From positions 1 through 45,175 of the forward strand of contig JBJXDT010000008.1 of assembly GCA_046153505.1 (NCBI GenBank): a stretch of DNA of 45,175 nt, in the 5' to 3' direction. The notes beneath the pieces were generated by a model. That model was given only the letters and a program-made list of their open reading frames with translations. It was not told the DNA's origin and searched no databases. Position 1 is the first letter of the stretch, and every line of letters begins with the position of its first letter. Below are positions 33,886-42,540 of this stretch, in pieces. The DNA is from JBJXDT01 sp046153505. Lineage in GTDB: Bacteria; Pseudomonadota; Gammaproteobacteria; Burkholderiales; Methylophilaceae. A program made the translations under genes and the position numbers.

Positions 33886-33913
33886 CTGAGAGCCTCATGG
33901 ATATTGGCTCGCA
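33886..33913 (+). repeat. Dispersed 28-base palindromic repeat, copy B
   Basis: This plus-strand stretch matches copy A (26671-26698, minus strand) at 27 of 28 bases, including the GAGCC/GGCTC inverted repeat. It lies in the rpoN-hpf spacer. Sixteen of its bases (33891-33906) also recur in the soxY signal-peptide codons. The rest of the 33707-33943 spacer shows no other element I can support. Confidence 0.7.
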
Positions 33914-33943
33914 TAGGCATGCTCATGACATACGTAAAAAAGA

Positions 33944-35479
33944 TTATAAGGTTTTACGCAAATTGGCGGGCGGAATGTTGAGCGATTCTCGATATTTGGC
34001 GATGGTTCGGCGCGCGACCACAATCCCTTGCTTGGCTAAAGTGTCGCTAATTTGATTATCTGAGAATGGTTTTTTTGGATTTTCTTCACTTACCATTTGT
34101 TTAATAAGCGCGCGAATCGCAGTCGCAGAACATGCGCCGCCGGCATCTGTAGCAACATGGCTTCCAAAGAAGTATTTCAACTCAAAAACGCCGCGCGGTG
34201 TAAGCATATATTTATGCGTAGTCACACGCGAAATGGTGGATTCATGTAACTCAAGTTCATCAGCAATTTCACGCAGCACAAGTGGACGCATCGCAATTTC
34301 ACCGTGTTCAAAAAAGTTACGTTGCCTGTCTACAATGGCTTGAGAAACACGCAAAATAGTGGAAAAACGTTGCTGAATGTTCTTAATCATCCAGCGTGCT
34401 TCTTGCATTTGGCTTTGCAGATATTGGCTGGAGTTTTCGCGGTTGCGCTTTAAAATATCCGCATACATTTGGTTAATGCGCAGTTTGGGCATCACGCCGT
34501 CATTTAGTGTAGCAATCCAAATACCTTTTACTTTTTTTACAATCACTTCATGCTGAATGTAATGATCTGATTTAATCTGAGCAAATTTACTGCCTGGCCG
34601 TGGATTTTGCATCAAAATAAGGTTTTGTGCATTTTTAAGTGTGCTTTCACTGCAATTAAGCAATTTACGTAACTTGGCGAAGTCTTTATTTGCCAAGACT
34701 GCTAAATGTTTTTGAACAATTACTCTAGCTGTATCCAAATCAGGCGTGTTATTTGGTAGCGCGCTGAATTGCAATAAAATACACTCTTGTAAATTGCAGG
34801 CACCAATGCCAGGTGGGTCTAAGTTTTGAATATGTTTTAACGCTGTTTGTAATTCTAATAAATCGACCTCAAGCTCGAGTGGAAGCGACTCTACAATTTC
34901 TTCTAAAGTTTCCTCTAAATAACCATCTTCATTGATGCTATCGATAAGCAAAAGCATGAGCCTTTGATCGCGCTCTGAAAGTGGCATTAGCTTAATCTGG
35001 TTAAGTAAGTGTTCTCTTAAATCTTCTGTAACAACTTCTTGACGTGTATAGTCGCCTTCATCGTCATCGCTGTCATTTTGTTTGCTCGCTTCATCCCAAT
35101 TGCTTGCGCTGCCATAATCCATGCCGTCATCATCGTAATCAATCGCACCAAAATCTTCATTATTGTTAGGTGTTTCGTCTGGTGTTGTGGTACTTGCAGT
35201 ATTTTCCTGATAATCCAGCGGGCTGTAGCTTTCATCAGCATCATCAATTTCTGAAGTCTCAGAGTCTGTGTCCTCAGCGGTATCTTTTGCTGGAGTTTCA
35301 ATTTCGTCATCAAAATCCAATTCACCTTCAACCAGTTCCAATAGCGGGTTATCTTGTAAAATCAGTTCTAGCTCTTGATTTAGCTCAAGCGAAGAAAGTT
35401 GTAATAAACGAATGGATTGCTGCAGTTGCGGCGTAAGTGCTAAATTCTGCGAAATTCTGAGTTGTAGATTTTGTTTCAT
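33944..35479 (-). CDS. rpoN: RNA polymerase sigma-54 factor
   Basis: A 511-residue sigma factor. The Gln/Leu-rich N-terminal activator region (LRISQNLALTPQLQQSIRLL) is present. A very acidic region II follows (about residues 55-150, long runs of Asp, Glu and Ser). The core-binding and HTH parts lead to the RpoN box ARRTIAKYRE near residue 495. It recognises -24/-12 promoters and needs AAA+ activators. It follows lptB by one base and is the middle of the long kds-lpt-rpoN-hpf-pts block. Two reverse-strand frames inside region II are low-complexity artefacts. Confidence 0.96.
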   Translation of the reverse strand: MKQNLQLRISQNLALTPQLQQSIRLLQLSSLELNQELELILQDNPLLELVEGELDFDDEIETPAKDTAEDTDSETSEIDDADESYSPLDYQENTASTTTPDETPNNNEDFGAIDYDDDGMDYGSASNWDEASKQNDSDDDEGDYTRQEVVTEDLREHLLNQIKLMPLSERDQRLMLLLIDSINEDGYLEETLEEIVESLPLELEVDLLELQTALKHIQNLDPPGIGACNLQECILLQFSALPNNTPDLDTARVIVQKHLAVLANKDFAKLRKLLNCSESTLKNAQNLILMQNPRPGSKFAQIKSDHYIQHEVIVKKVKGIWIATLNDGVMPKLRINQMYADILKRNRENSSQYLQSQMQEARWMIKNIQQRFSTILRVSQAIVDRQRNFFEHGEIAMRPLVLREIADELELHESTISRVTTHKYMLTPRGVFELKYFFGSHVATDAGGACSATAIRALIKQMVSEENPKKPFSDNQISDTLAKQGIVVARRTIAKYRESLNIPPANLRKTL

Positions 35480-35480
35480 T

Positions 35481-36203
35481 TTATAACTTAAAGTCTTTAC
35501 CTAAATATACTTCGCGAACAGCTTCGTTGCTCACAATTTCGAAAGGGTGCCCTGAGGCAAATACTAGGCCATCGTTGACGATATATGCACGGTCGCAAAT
35601 ACCTAGAGTTTCGCGCACATTGTGGTCGGTTATCAGCACGCCAATTTTGCGGGATGCTAAAAAACGAATGATTTTTTGTATCTCTAACACCGCAATAGGA
35701 TCAATACCTGCAAACGGTTCGTCAAGCAGAATAAAACTAGGATTTGTAGCTAGGCAGCGTGCGATTTCCACACGCCGACGTTCACCACCAGATAAACTTA
35801 CCGCCATATTGTTACGGATATGCACAATATGCAGCTCTTGTAGCAAAGATTCGAGTTTTGCATGCCTTTCAGCATCATTCAAATCCAGCAACTCCAATAC
35901 CGCCAAAATATTTTCAGAAACAGTTAATTTGCGAAATACTGAAGGCTCCTGCGGCAGATAGGCCAAGCCCATACGTGCGCGCAAATGAATAGGCATGCGG
36001 CTTAAATCTTTGTTATTAAGCAAAATTCGACCAGAATCCAGTGGCACGAGGCCAACCATCATATAAAAGCTGGTGGTTTTACCTGCGCCATTTGGGCCAA
36101 GCAAGCCGACCACTTCGCCGCTCATAATATTCAGCGAAATATCCTGCACAACAGTGCGGGTTTTGTAGGATTTTTTTAAATGTTCAACAACGAGTTCACT
36201 CAT
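35481..36203 (-). CDS. lptB: LPS export ABC transporter ATP-binding protein LptB
   Basis: A 240-residue cytosolic ATPase that powers LPS extraction by LptFG. Walker A GPNGAGKTTSFYMM, Q-loop YLPQEPSVFRKL, signature LSGGERRRVEIAR and Walker B FILLDEPFAGIDP are all present, and the EPSVFRKLTVSENI part is specific to LptB. Length matches E. coli LptB (241). It lies 8 bases after lptA and 1 base before rpoN. Confidence 0.96.
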   Translation of the reverse strand: MSELVVEHLKKSYKTRTVVQDISLNIMSGEVVGLLGPNGAGKTTSFYMMVGLVPLDSGRILLNNKDLSRMPIHLRARMGLAYLPQEPSVFRKLTVSENILAVLELLDLNDAERHAKLESLLQELHIVHIRNNMAVSLSGGERRRVEIARCLATNPSFILLDEPFAGIDPIAVLEIQKIIRFLASRKIGVLITDHNVRETLGICDRAYIVNDGLVFASGHPFEIVSNEAVREVYLGKDFKL

Positions 36204-36211
36204 AATTTAAT

Positions 36212-36811
36212 TTATTGGGCTTTAAGTTGATTGCTAAAGCGCAATGTGCGTGTGACACCAGGTGGCGCTTCTGATGTTGGCGCAACAGGCGCTGCAACAG
36301 GTCTGTTTTTAGGTTGAATAATCGCCTTTACACGGCCACTGCCAGCGTTGCTTTCTGATTTCACGCCACCCAATACTTCAGCGTATTCCGCATTGGCGTC
36401 GTAACTAATGTAATCACCACGAATAATGTCCTCGCCTCGTTTAACCCAAGCGCGGGTATAAAGCTGAACCTTGTCCATGCGACCATCGTATTCTATGCGC
36501 TGCGCACTGCCCTCCATGTATTCATTTTTACCTTCACGTTTTTGCTTGAAAGTAGAAGGGTTGCCAGTCGAGGTGCTGTGCTGAAAGCCTTCTGAGTCTT
36601 CATGCACAACGAGCTTATCAGCGCGAATCACGAGTGTGCCTTGCGTTAAAACTACTGTGCCACTGTATGTGCTGATTTTTTTTGCATCATTGACCGTAAC
36701 TGTGTCAGCTTCCAACTCAATTGGTTTGTCGCGGTCTGCAGCTTCGGCGAAAGCGTTAAAGCTGGTGCATAAACTCATGCAAACCAAGCATAGTCGAATT
36801 AAAGGGTTCAT
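36212..36811 (-). CDS. lptA: LPS transport periplasmic protein LptA
   Basis: A 199-residue exported protein with a signal peptide (IRLCLVCMSLCTSFNAFAEA, cleavage after AFA). It has the OstA-like domain seen in DKPIELEADTVTVNDAKKIS, YSGTVVLTQGTLVIRADKL and the repeat strands that form the periplasmic LPS bridge. A short proline-rich tail precedes the end (APVAPTSEAPPG). Its ATG overlaps the lptC stop by four bases. Confidence 0.93.
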   Translation of the reverse strand: MNPLIRLCLVCMSLCTSFNAFAEAADRDKPIELEADTVTVNDAKKISTYSGTVVLTQGTLVIRADKLVVHEDSEGFQHSTSTGNPSTFKQKREGKNEYMEGSAQRIEYDGRMDKVQLYTRAWVKRGEDIIRGDYISYDANAEYAEVLGGVKSESNAGSGRVKAIIQPKNRPVAAPVAPTSEAPPGVTRTLRFSNQLKAQ

Positions 36812-37545
36812 TTTTTACTCCGCAACTTCTTAGTAATAACTTGTGGCTTTTTGTGATCAACTGGTTTTATTTTGGCATCTATGATTTTAGCTTTTTTAAT
36901 CTTGGGCTGAGCCACAATTGGTTTTTTGATAGCTAAAGGCTTCTTGCTTGGCTTTGCAGTATGTTTAATATAGCTTGGTCTTTCGTAATGTACTTTTACC
37001 CGTTTATTTAGTTTTACTGTCTGGTCTTTTTTGTTATACACCATTCCTGTGGCATGAATCACTGTTTTGGGTGCTTGTGTAATGATAACTGGGCTATCAG
37101 TTTTTGCGATATCTTGGTCAGGCAAAATAGTTAATTTTTCTGTTGAAATTTGCATCTCACCTTTGCCATCAAATGCTTCTCGCGTGACCTTTACATTGTC
37201 TACTAGTTGTATTTCCTCACCATTGTTTGAGATATAACCACGTAGACCTTCGATACGCGTATAGGGCTTATCTGTGTTGTATTGCGTAAAGCGCGGTCGT
37301 TGCAGCGTGGTGCTGTCATCGTCAGGGTAATGCACCATCTCGGTCGCCGCTAGCACGTAGCGTAACTTGCCTGTTGCATCGGTTTGTGAGGTCACAAAAT
37401 TATTCATAGTATAGTCTGGGTCATGTCGGTTGCTACCATCAATTTTCGCACCTAGCTGCTCTACAGTTTGGCTAATCCAATAAGTTACTAGCGCCAATAA
37501 TGCTGCCATCACCAAGGGAAAAAATATGGCAGAACGGGTAAACAT
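36808..37545 (-). CDS. lptC: LPS export protein LptC with a lysine-rich C-terminal tail
   Basis: A 245-residue inner-membrane protein with one N-terminal anchor (AIFFPLVMAALLALVTYWI) and a periplasmic OstA-like body (YTMNNFVTSQTDATGKLRY, LRGYISNNGEEIQLVDNVKV, VIHATGMVYNKKDQTVKLNKRV). The family is usually about 190 residues. Here an extra 45-50 residues, mostly Lys, Pro, Ile and Val, follow the last strand (from about residue 197). The overlap with lptA and 11-base gap to kdsC support an operon role in LPS transport. Confidence 0.92.
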   Translation of the reverse strand: MFTRSAIFFPLVMAALLALVTYWISQTVEQLGAKIDGSNRHDPDYTMNNFVTSQTDATGKLRYVLAATEMVHYPDDDSTTLQRPRFTQYNTDKPYTRIEGLRGYISNNGEEIQLVDNVKVTREAFDGKGEMQISTEKLTILPDQDIAKTDSPVIITQAPKTVIHATGMVYNKKDQTVKLNKRVKVHYERPSYIKHTAKPSKKPLAIKKPIVAQPKIKKAKIIDAKIKPVDHKKPQVITKKLRSKK

Positions 37546-37556
37546 GATTGACTTAA

Positions 37557-38090
37557 CTATCTAAAAAACGGGGCGAGTTGTGCTTCTAAAGTGCCTTGCG
37601 CCTGCATAATCATTTCGCACACTTCGCGCACCGCACCATGCCCAGCTTGCTTTTGCGTCACATAATGCGCCCGCTGCTTTACAGAATCTGGCGAATTAGG
37701 CACAGTAATCGCTAAGCCACAACGTAGCATGGGCGGAACATCTACTATGTCATCGCCCATAAAAGCCGCTTGTTCTGGCTGAATATTCATTTTCTTTACC
37801 AAGTCATTAAAAGCTACTAATTTATCATCGACACCTTGGTAAAAGTGCACAACGCCAGTTGATTCGGCGCGCTGCGTGACCACTTTTGAGCTACGGCCAG
37901 TGATAATGGCCATTTGCACGCCACTTTGCCTAAGCAATTTCATTCCCAAACCATCTTGTGAGTTGAAGGTTTTGTATTCCTGACCATCATCGCCAATCGT
38001 TAAACCGCCGTCAGTCATTATGCCGTCTACATCAAAAATCACTACTTTAATTTGTTTTGCTCGGCCAAGCACAGCTTCATCAATCGTCAT
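37557..38090 (-). CDS. kdsC: 3-deoxy-D-manno-octulosonate 8-phosphate phosphatase KdsC
   Basis: A 177-residue HAD-superfamily phosphatase removing phosphate from Kdo-8-phosphate in LPS core synthesis. HAD motif I is VIFDVDGIMTDG, motif II IITGRSS, and motif III/IV FMGDDIVDVP. The cap-less C1-type HAD length fits KdsC (E. coli 188). Its ATG overlaps the kdsD TAA by one base, so the two Kdo enzymes are translationally coupled. Confidence 0.95.
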   Translation of the reverse strand: MTIDEAVLGRAKQIKVVIFDVDGIMTDGGLTIGDDGQEYKTFNSQDGLGMKLLRQSGVQMAIITGRSSKVVTQRAESTGVVHFYQGVDDKLVAFNDLVKKMNIQPEQAAFMGDDIVDVPPMLRCGLAITVPNSPDSVKQRAHYVTQKQAGHGAVREVCEMIMQAQGTLEAQLAPFFR

Positions 38091-39097
38091 TAAACCACTT
38101 TCGCTTTCAGTAAATCATGCATATTAAATGCGCCAACCAGCTTGCCTTCATCGTCGGTAACCAGTAAGCCATTAATTTTTTTTGTTTCCATCAGCTCTAG
38201 CGCTTCTACCGCAAGCTGGTTTGCAGAAATGGTACTCGGATCAGTATGCATCACCTCAGAGATTTTGGTGGTGCTAGCGTTCACGCCATTTGCAAATGTA
38301 CGCCTTAAATCACCATCGGTAAAAATACCAATCGGCCTGTAAGACTCATCAATAATGGCTGTTAGGCCCATCCCTTTTTTGGTAATTTCGAGTAAAGCGT
38401 CACTTAATAAGGTGTTTACTGACACACACGGCAGTGCATCGCCAGCACGCATGATGTCTTTTACGCGCGTCAGCAAACGTCTGCCAATATTGCCACCTGG
38501 GTGAGATCGTGCAAAATCTTCAGCCGAAAAATCACGGCAATCTAACACACAAACTGCGAGCGCATCGCCCAAAGCCAGAGCCGCAGTTGTGCTGGCGGTT
38601 GGCGATAAACCAAGCGGGCAAGCCTCTTGAGAGACTTCTGCACTCAAGTGGACATGTGACTCTTTGGCGAGTGTGGAATTGGCGCTACCAGTGATGCTAA
38701 TTACTTTCGCACCTAATCTTTTTATTGTTGGCAAAATATTTAGAAGTTCATCACTCTCGCCCGAGTTTGAGAGCGCAATCACGACGTCGCCTTCTGTAAT
38801 CATGCCTAAATCGCCATGGCTAGCCTCGGCAGGGTGCATAAAAAAAGCGGGCGTGCCCGTGCTAGCTAGGGTTGCGGCAATTTTATTGCCAATATGACCA
38901 GATTTGCCCATACCGCTTACCACCACACGGCCTTTGCACTGTAGAATAAGCTGCACGGCAGCATCGAAATTGACATCCAAGCGGCTTGCCAGCGCCTGAA
39001 TTTCTTGCGCTTCTATTGTCAGTACTTTGCGCGCAAGTGCCATGGTGCCTATTTTGGGCGCATGTAATTTATCAGATTGTAATAAAGTTGGCGTCAT
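38090..39097 (-). CDS. kdsD: D-arabinose 5-phosphate isomerase KdsD
   Basis: A 335-residue enzyme producing arabinose-5-phosphate, precursor of Kdo. The SIS domain (about residues 45-180) has VVSGMGKSGHIGNKIAATLAS, HPAEASHGDLGMI and SNSGESDELLNILP; two CBS domains (about 210-335) include MGLTAIIDESYRPIGIFTDGDLRR and INGLLVTDDEGKLVG. Length matches E. coli KdsD (328). It heads the long minus-strand block and is divergent from the antiporter gene across a 145-base spacer. Confidence 0.95.
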   Translation of the reverse strand: MTPTLLQSDKLHAPKIGTMALARKVLTIEAQEIQALASRLDVNFDAAVQLILQCKGRVVVSGMGKSGHIGNKIAATLASTGTPAFFMHPAEASHGDLGMITEGDVVIALSNSGESDELLNILPTIKRLGAKVISITGSANSTLAKESHVHLSAEVSQEACPLGLSPTASTTAALALGDALAVCVLDCRDFSAEDFARSHPGGNIGRRLLTRVKDIMRAGDALPCVSVNTLLSDALLEITKKGMGLTAIIDESYRPIGIFTDGDLRRTFANGVNASTTKISEVMHTDPSTISANQLAVEALELMETKKINGLLVTDDEGKLVGAFNMHDLLKAKVV

Positions 39098-39242
39098 ATA
39101 AGCTCAAGTATAAAAGGGATTTCGACTTGAATAAAGTAAAAACGCTCTGTTTTTTAGTAAAATAACGAAAGTAGGCACATTTTTTGCATAAAGCTGCAAA
39201 TTTTTAACAAATAAATAAATAATAGTCCATAGAATTGCCAAT

Positions 39243-41213
39243 ATGTTTGATTCGCTTACCAGTGTTTTACTGCTTCTTACCAGTTCGGTGCTTGCCGTGG
39301 CTTTGTTTCGGGTATTGCGTTTGCCGGCCATGTTGGCTTATTTTGTCGTAGGTATTTTATTTGGCCCTTATGTATTGAATGCATTGCCAAATACTGAGTC
39401 AGGTCGTCACCTAGCTGAGTTCGGTATTGTGTTTTTAATGTTTAGCATTGGCTTAGAGTTTAGTTTGCCCAAGCTTTATGCTATGCGTAAAACCTTATTT
39501 GGCTTGGGCGGCTGGCAAGTGATCATTACTTTGCTAGGGACAATGCTGGTTGCTTGGTTTGCTGGCCTAAGTTTAGCGACTGCGTTTGTGATTGGCGGCG
39601 CGCTCACCATGTCATCTACTGCAATCGTTTCAAAAGTTTTAATGGAGCGTGTTGATTTAAACTCACGACATGGTCGGCTTAGTGTCGGTATTTTGCTATT
39701 TCAAGATCTCGCAGTGATTCCGATTTTGGTGTTAATCCCAACATTGGGCGCACATTCAGCTGATATTGTCGCTACGCTTGGCTTGTCATTCATTAAATCT
39801 GCCGTGTTGTTATTTATCTTATTTAAGTTTGGAAAAGCCAGTTTCAATTTTTGGTTTAGTCTAGTCGCGCGTCAACGCTCGCGTGAACTATTTGTATTAA
39901 ATGTGCTGATGGTGACATTGCTGCTAGCCGCGATAACCAAGTTAGCGGGTTTATCGTACGCGCTTGGGGCGTTTGTTGCGGGCATGTTAATCTCCGAAAC
40001 GCGATATCGCTACCAGGTGGAATCCGATATTGCATCATTTCGCGATATTTTACTCGGCCTGTTTTTTATCAGCGTTGGCATGTTGCTTGATATCAATTTC
40101 TTGCTTCATCATATCGGTCTAGTCTTGGCGCTGTTGTTGGGTTTTGTGCTTTTCAAAGCCATTGTGATTACATTGCTGGTGCGCACATTCGGTTTTGAAA
40201 TTGGCGTAGGTATACGCACGGGCGTTATTCTTGCGCAAGCTGGTGAGTTTAGTTTTGTCATTTTGGCATTAGGGCTGGAGCAAAAACTCATTGGTGGTGA
40301 TGCGCTGCAATTGGTACTCGCCGCTTCACTTTTATCGATGGTGATTGCGCCGTTTGCAATCCAAAAAAATGGGCGCATCGCGCGCAAGCTGGTGAAGAGT
40401 TATCTTCAAAATAGCAGCCAAAAAGTGGAAGCGATTGAAAATGCTGGAAAAGATTTGCATGACCATGTCATTATTTGTGGCTACGGCCGTAGTGGCCAAT
40501 ATCTAGGCCGTTTTTTAAAAGAAGAACGCATTCCATTTATTGCTTTGGATATCGATCCAACACGTGTGAACGAGGCGGCAGCGGCGGGGGAGCACGTAAT
40601 GTATGGCGATGCCGGTCGTCGCGTAGTGCTGGAAGCGGCAGGTGGTGCCCGTGCCAAAGCGCTTATCGTCAGCTATGCCGAGATGCGTGCTTCTATGAAA
40701 GTGCTCAATGTAGCGCAAGAATATTATCCCGATTTGCCAGTGATTGTGCGTACTGCTGACGAAACGCATATGGATGAATTTCGCGAGGCTGGCGCGACAG
40801 AGGTGGTGCCAGAAGTATTAGAAGGTAGTTTGATGTTAGCTTCGCACGCGCTGGTGTTGTTAGGCGTTCCGCTCAATCGCGTGGTAAAACGAATTCGCTC
40901 GTTCCGAGAGGAGCGCTACAGTATGTTTAAAGGATATTTCCGAGGCGTTACGGATGAAAGTGATGAAAGTAGCAAACAGCTTATGTTGCATTCGGTAGAA
41001 ATAAATAGAAGCTCTTATGCAAGAAAATTGCGCTTAGATCACATCGATTTCCAACGTTTTAACGTTAAGGTGCAAATGTTACGTCGCCCGAATATGCCTG
41101 AACCGATTGAACCTCGCGATGATATTACTTTAGGCGATGGTGATGTCCTCGTCTTGCTTGGTAGTTCAGAGAACCTCATTGCAGCTGAAATTTATTTGAT
41201 TTCAGGTAAGTAG
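39243..41213 (+). CDS. kefB: CPA2 family monovalent cation:proton antiporter (KefB-like)
   Basis: A 656-residue membrane transporter. About twelve membrane helices occupy residues 1-390, with the conserved VVGILFGPYVL, FLMFSIGLEFSLPKL and FQDLAVIPILVLIP. A cytosolic TrkA-N (RCK) domain begins near residue 405 with HVIICGYGRSGQYLGRFL and EAAGGARAKALIVSY. A TrkA-C segment ends the protein (DGDVLVLLGSSENL). This is the KefB/KefC layout of glutathione-gated potassium efflux systems, but gating cannot be judged. The downstream oxidoreductase begins one base after the stop. Confidence 0.92.
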   Translation: MFDSLTSVLLLLTSSVLAVALFRVLRLPAMLAYFVVGILFGPYVLNALPNTESGRHLAEFGIVFLMFSIGLEFSLPKLYAMRKTLFGLGGWQVIITLLGTMLVAWFAGLSLATAFVIGGALTMSSTAIVSKVLMERVDLNSRHGRLSVGILLFQDLAVIPILVLIPTLGAHSADIVATLGLSFIKSAVLLFILFKFGKASFNFWFSLVARQRSRELFVLNVLMVTLLLAAITKLAGLSYALGAFVAGMLISETRYRYQVESDIASFRDILLGLFFISVGMLLDINFLLHHIGLVLALLLGFVLFKAIVITLLVRTFGFEIGVGIRTGVILAQAGEFSFVILALGLEQKLIGGDALQLVLAASLLSMVIAPFAIQKNGRIARKLVKSYLQNSSQKVEAIENAGKDLHDHVIICGYGRSGQYLGRFLKEERIPFIALDIDPTRVNEAAAAGEHVMYGDAGRRVVLEAAGGARAKALIVSYAEMRASMKVLNVAQEYYPDLPVIVRTADETHMDEFREAGATEVVPEVLEGSLMLASHALVLLGVPLNRVVKRIRSFREERYSMFKGYFRGVTDESDESSKQLMLHSVEINRSSYARKLRLDHIDFQRFNVKVQMLRRPNMPEPIEPRDDITLGDGDVLVLLGSSENLIAAEIYLISGK

Positions 41214-41214
41214 C

Positions 41215-42234
41215 ATGGCAAAAAAAATAGTCGTGGTAGGTGGCGGTATCATGGGTAGCATGACCGCATTAGAACTAACGCACCGTGGGCATGCAGTTAC
41301 GGTGGTAGAGCGTAACCAAATTGCGGCACAAACCTCTGGTGAATCTTCATGGGCGGGCGCTGGCATTGCGTTCCCACTGTTGCCTTGGTTTTATAAAGAT
41401 GAGGTAAATGAGCTGGCGCTTGCTGGTGCAAAGCGCTACCCACAACTTGCAAAAACATTGTATTCTGAGACAGGCATTGACCCCGAATGCATACGCAGCG
41501 GCATGCTTATTAAACCCCCATTTAATCAAACACTTGCATTGGATTGGTGCGCCAAGTTTAGCGTAGAAGCCAATTTAATCGGTAACGATTTGTTGCTAGC
41601 AGAGGTTCTACAAGTACGTAATCCACGTTTACTACAATCACTCAAAGCTTGGCTAATCAAAAATGGGGTAAAACTTGTCGAACAGACACAACTTGCGCCA
41701 TTAAACGAGGCGGAATTGGCCGATGCAGGGAAAATAACGGGCTGGAGAACAAGCACTGGTGAGGTTATTGAGGGCGATGCTTATGTGGTTACTTCTGGCG
41801 CTTGGAGTTTTGAGTTGCTCAAAGAAACCTCTCTCAAACTCAACATCAAGCCGATGCGGGGGCAGATTTTGCTCTACGAGCTTCCTAAACAAACCTTGCA
41901 ACACATTGTGTATCAAGATGGCTTTTATCTAGTGCCGCGTAGCGATGGACATTTGCTTGCAGGAAGCACGCTAGAAGATGTGGGGTTTGATACGGGCGTA
42001 ACAGAAGAAATGCGCCAAGCCATGCAAGCTAAAGCAGAGGCAATTATGCCAAGCTTAAAACACACGCCCATCATCAAGCATTGGAGCGGTTTGCGGCCAG
42101 GCACCCCCGATAATGTGCCCACAATCGCCCAGCACCCAAGCATTAAAAACCTTTACCTCAATACGGGGCATTTTAGATACGGCGTAACAATGGCGCCGGA
42201 AAGTGCGAGAAGGTTGGCGGAGTTGGTCGGTTAG
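41215..42234 (+). CDS. FAD-dependent oxidoreductase of the DAO/ThiO type
   Basis: A 339-residue flavoenzyme. The dinucleotide motif VVVGGGIMGSMTALELTHRG is at the N-terminus, and the family's C-terminal pattern is WSGLRPGTPDNVPTIAQ with NTGHFRYGVTMAPESARRLAEL. Relatives include glycine oxidase ThiO and D-amino-acid dehydrogenases; the substrate cannot be fixed from sequence and no thiamine gene is nearby. The gene begins one base after the antiporter gene, so the two are co-transcribed, and its stop overlaps the convergent DUF1272 gene by four bases. Confidence 0.88.
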   Translation: MAKKIVVVGGGIMGSMTALELTHRGHAVTVVERNQIAAQTSGESSWAGAGIAFPLLPWFYKDEVNELALAGAKRYPQLAKTLYSETGIDPECIRSGMLIKPPFNQTLALDWCAKFSVEANLIGNDLLLAEVLQVRNPRLLQSLKAWLIKNGVKLVEQTQLAPLNEAELADAGKITGWRTSTGEVIEGDAYVVTSGAWSFELLKETSLKLNIKPMRGQILLYELPKQTLQHIVYQDGFYLVPRSDGHLLAGSTLEDVGFDTGVTEEMRQAMQAKAEAIMPSLKHTPIIKHWSGLRPGTPDNVPTIAQHPSIKNLYLNTGHFRYGVTMAPESARRLAELVG

Positions 42235-42539
42235 CGAACTTCGGGCAGAATAGCGATTAGTTTTTCAAAAAGAACTTTGTGAAGATTCACGTCTACAGGT
42301 TTAAATTTAATTTCCTTGCTTGCAGCGTCTTGGCCAAGATAACTATTATTTATCCAATTCTTTGATGGTCTGATAGGTCTAGGCGCAAATCCACCACCAC
42401 AATTAGGGCAGACGTTCTTGAGTATAGTGTCTACACAAGTCACACAGAATGTACATTCGTAACTACAAATACGCGCCTCTAAGGAATCTGGAGCAAGTGT
42501 CTTGTTACAATTCTCACAAGTGGGCATGAGCTCAAGCAT
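42231..42539 (-). CDS. DUF1272 zinc-ribbon protein
   Basis: A 102-residue protein starting MLELMPTCENCNKTLAPDS with ARICSYECTFCVTC and CPNCGGGF, giving four CxxC-type cysteine pairs or near-pairs that probably bind two zinc ions. This matches DUF1272, a family of unknown function; typical members are about 60-80 residues, so the tail from residue 65 on (NSYLGQDAASKEIKF onward) is an extension. I chose the ATG at 42539; the frame is open 11 codons upstream into moaC. It lies one base from moaC on the same strand. Confidence 0.88.
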   Translation of the reverse strand: MLELMPTCENCNKTLAPDSLEARICSYECTFCVTCVDTILKNVCPNCGGGFAPRPIRPSKNWINNSYLGQDAASKEIKFKPVDVNLHKVLFEKLIAILPEVR

Positions 42540-42540
42540 T

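Noticed and set aside
33846..34055. 69-codon plus-strand ORF in the rpoN-hpf spacer
   Set aside because: Half of it is antisense to the conserved rpoN C-terminus and it has no family-like features or ribosome-binding site.
35017..35331. Met/Thr/Lys-rich minus-strand frame inside rpoN
   Set aside because: It is the shifted reading of the acidic low-complexity region II of sigma-54.
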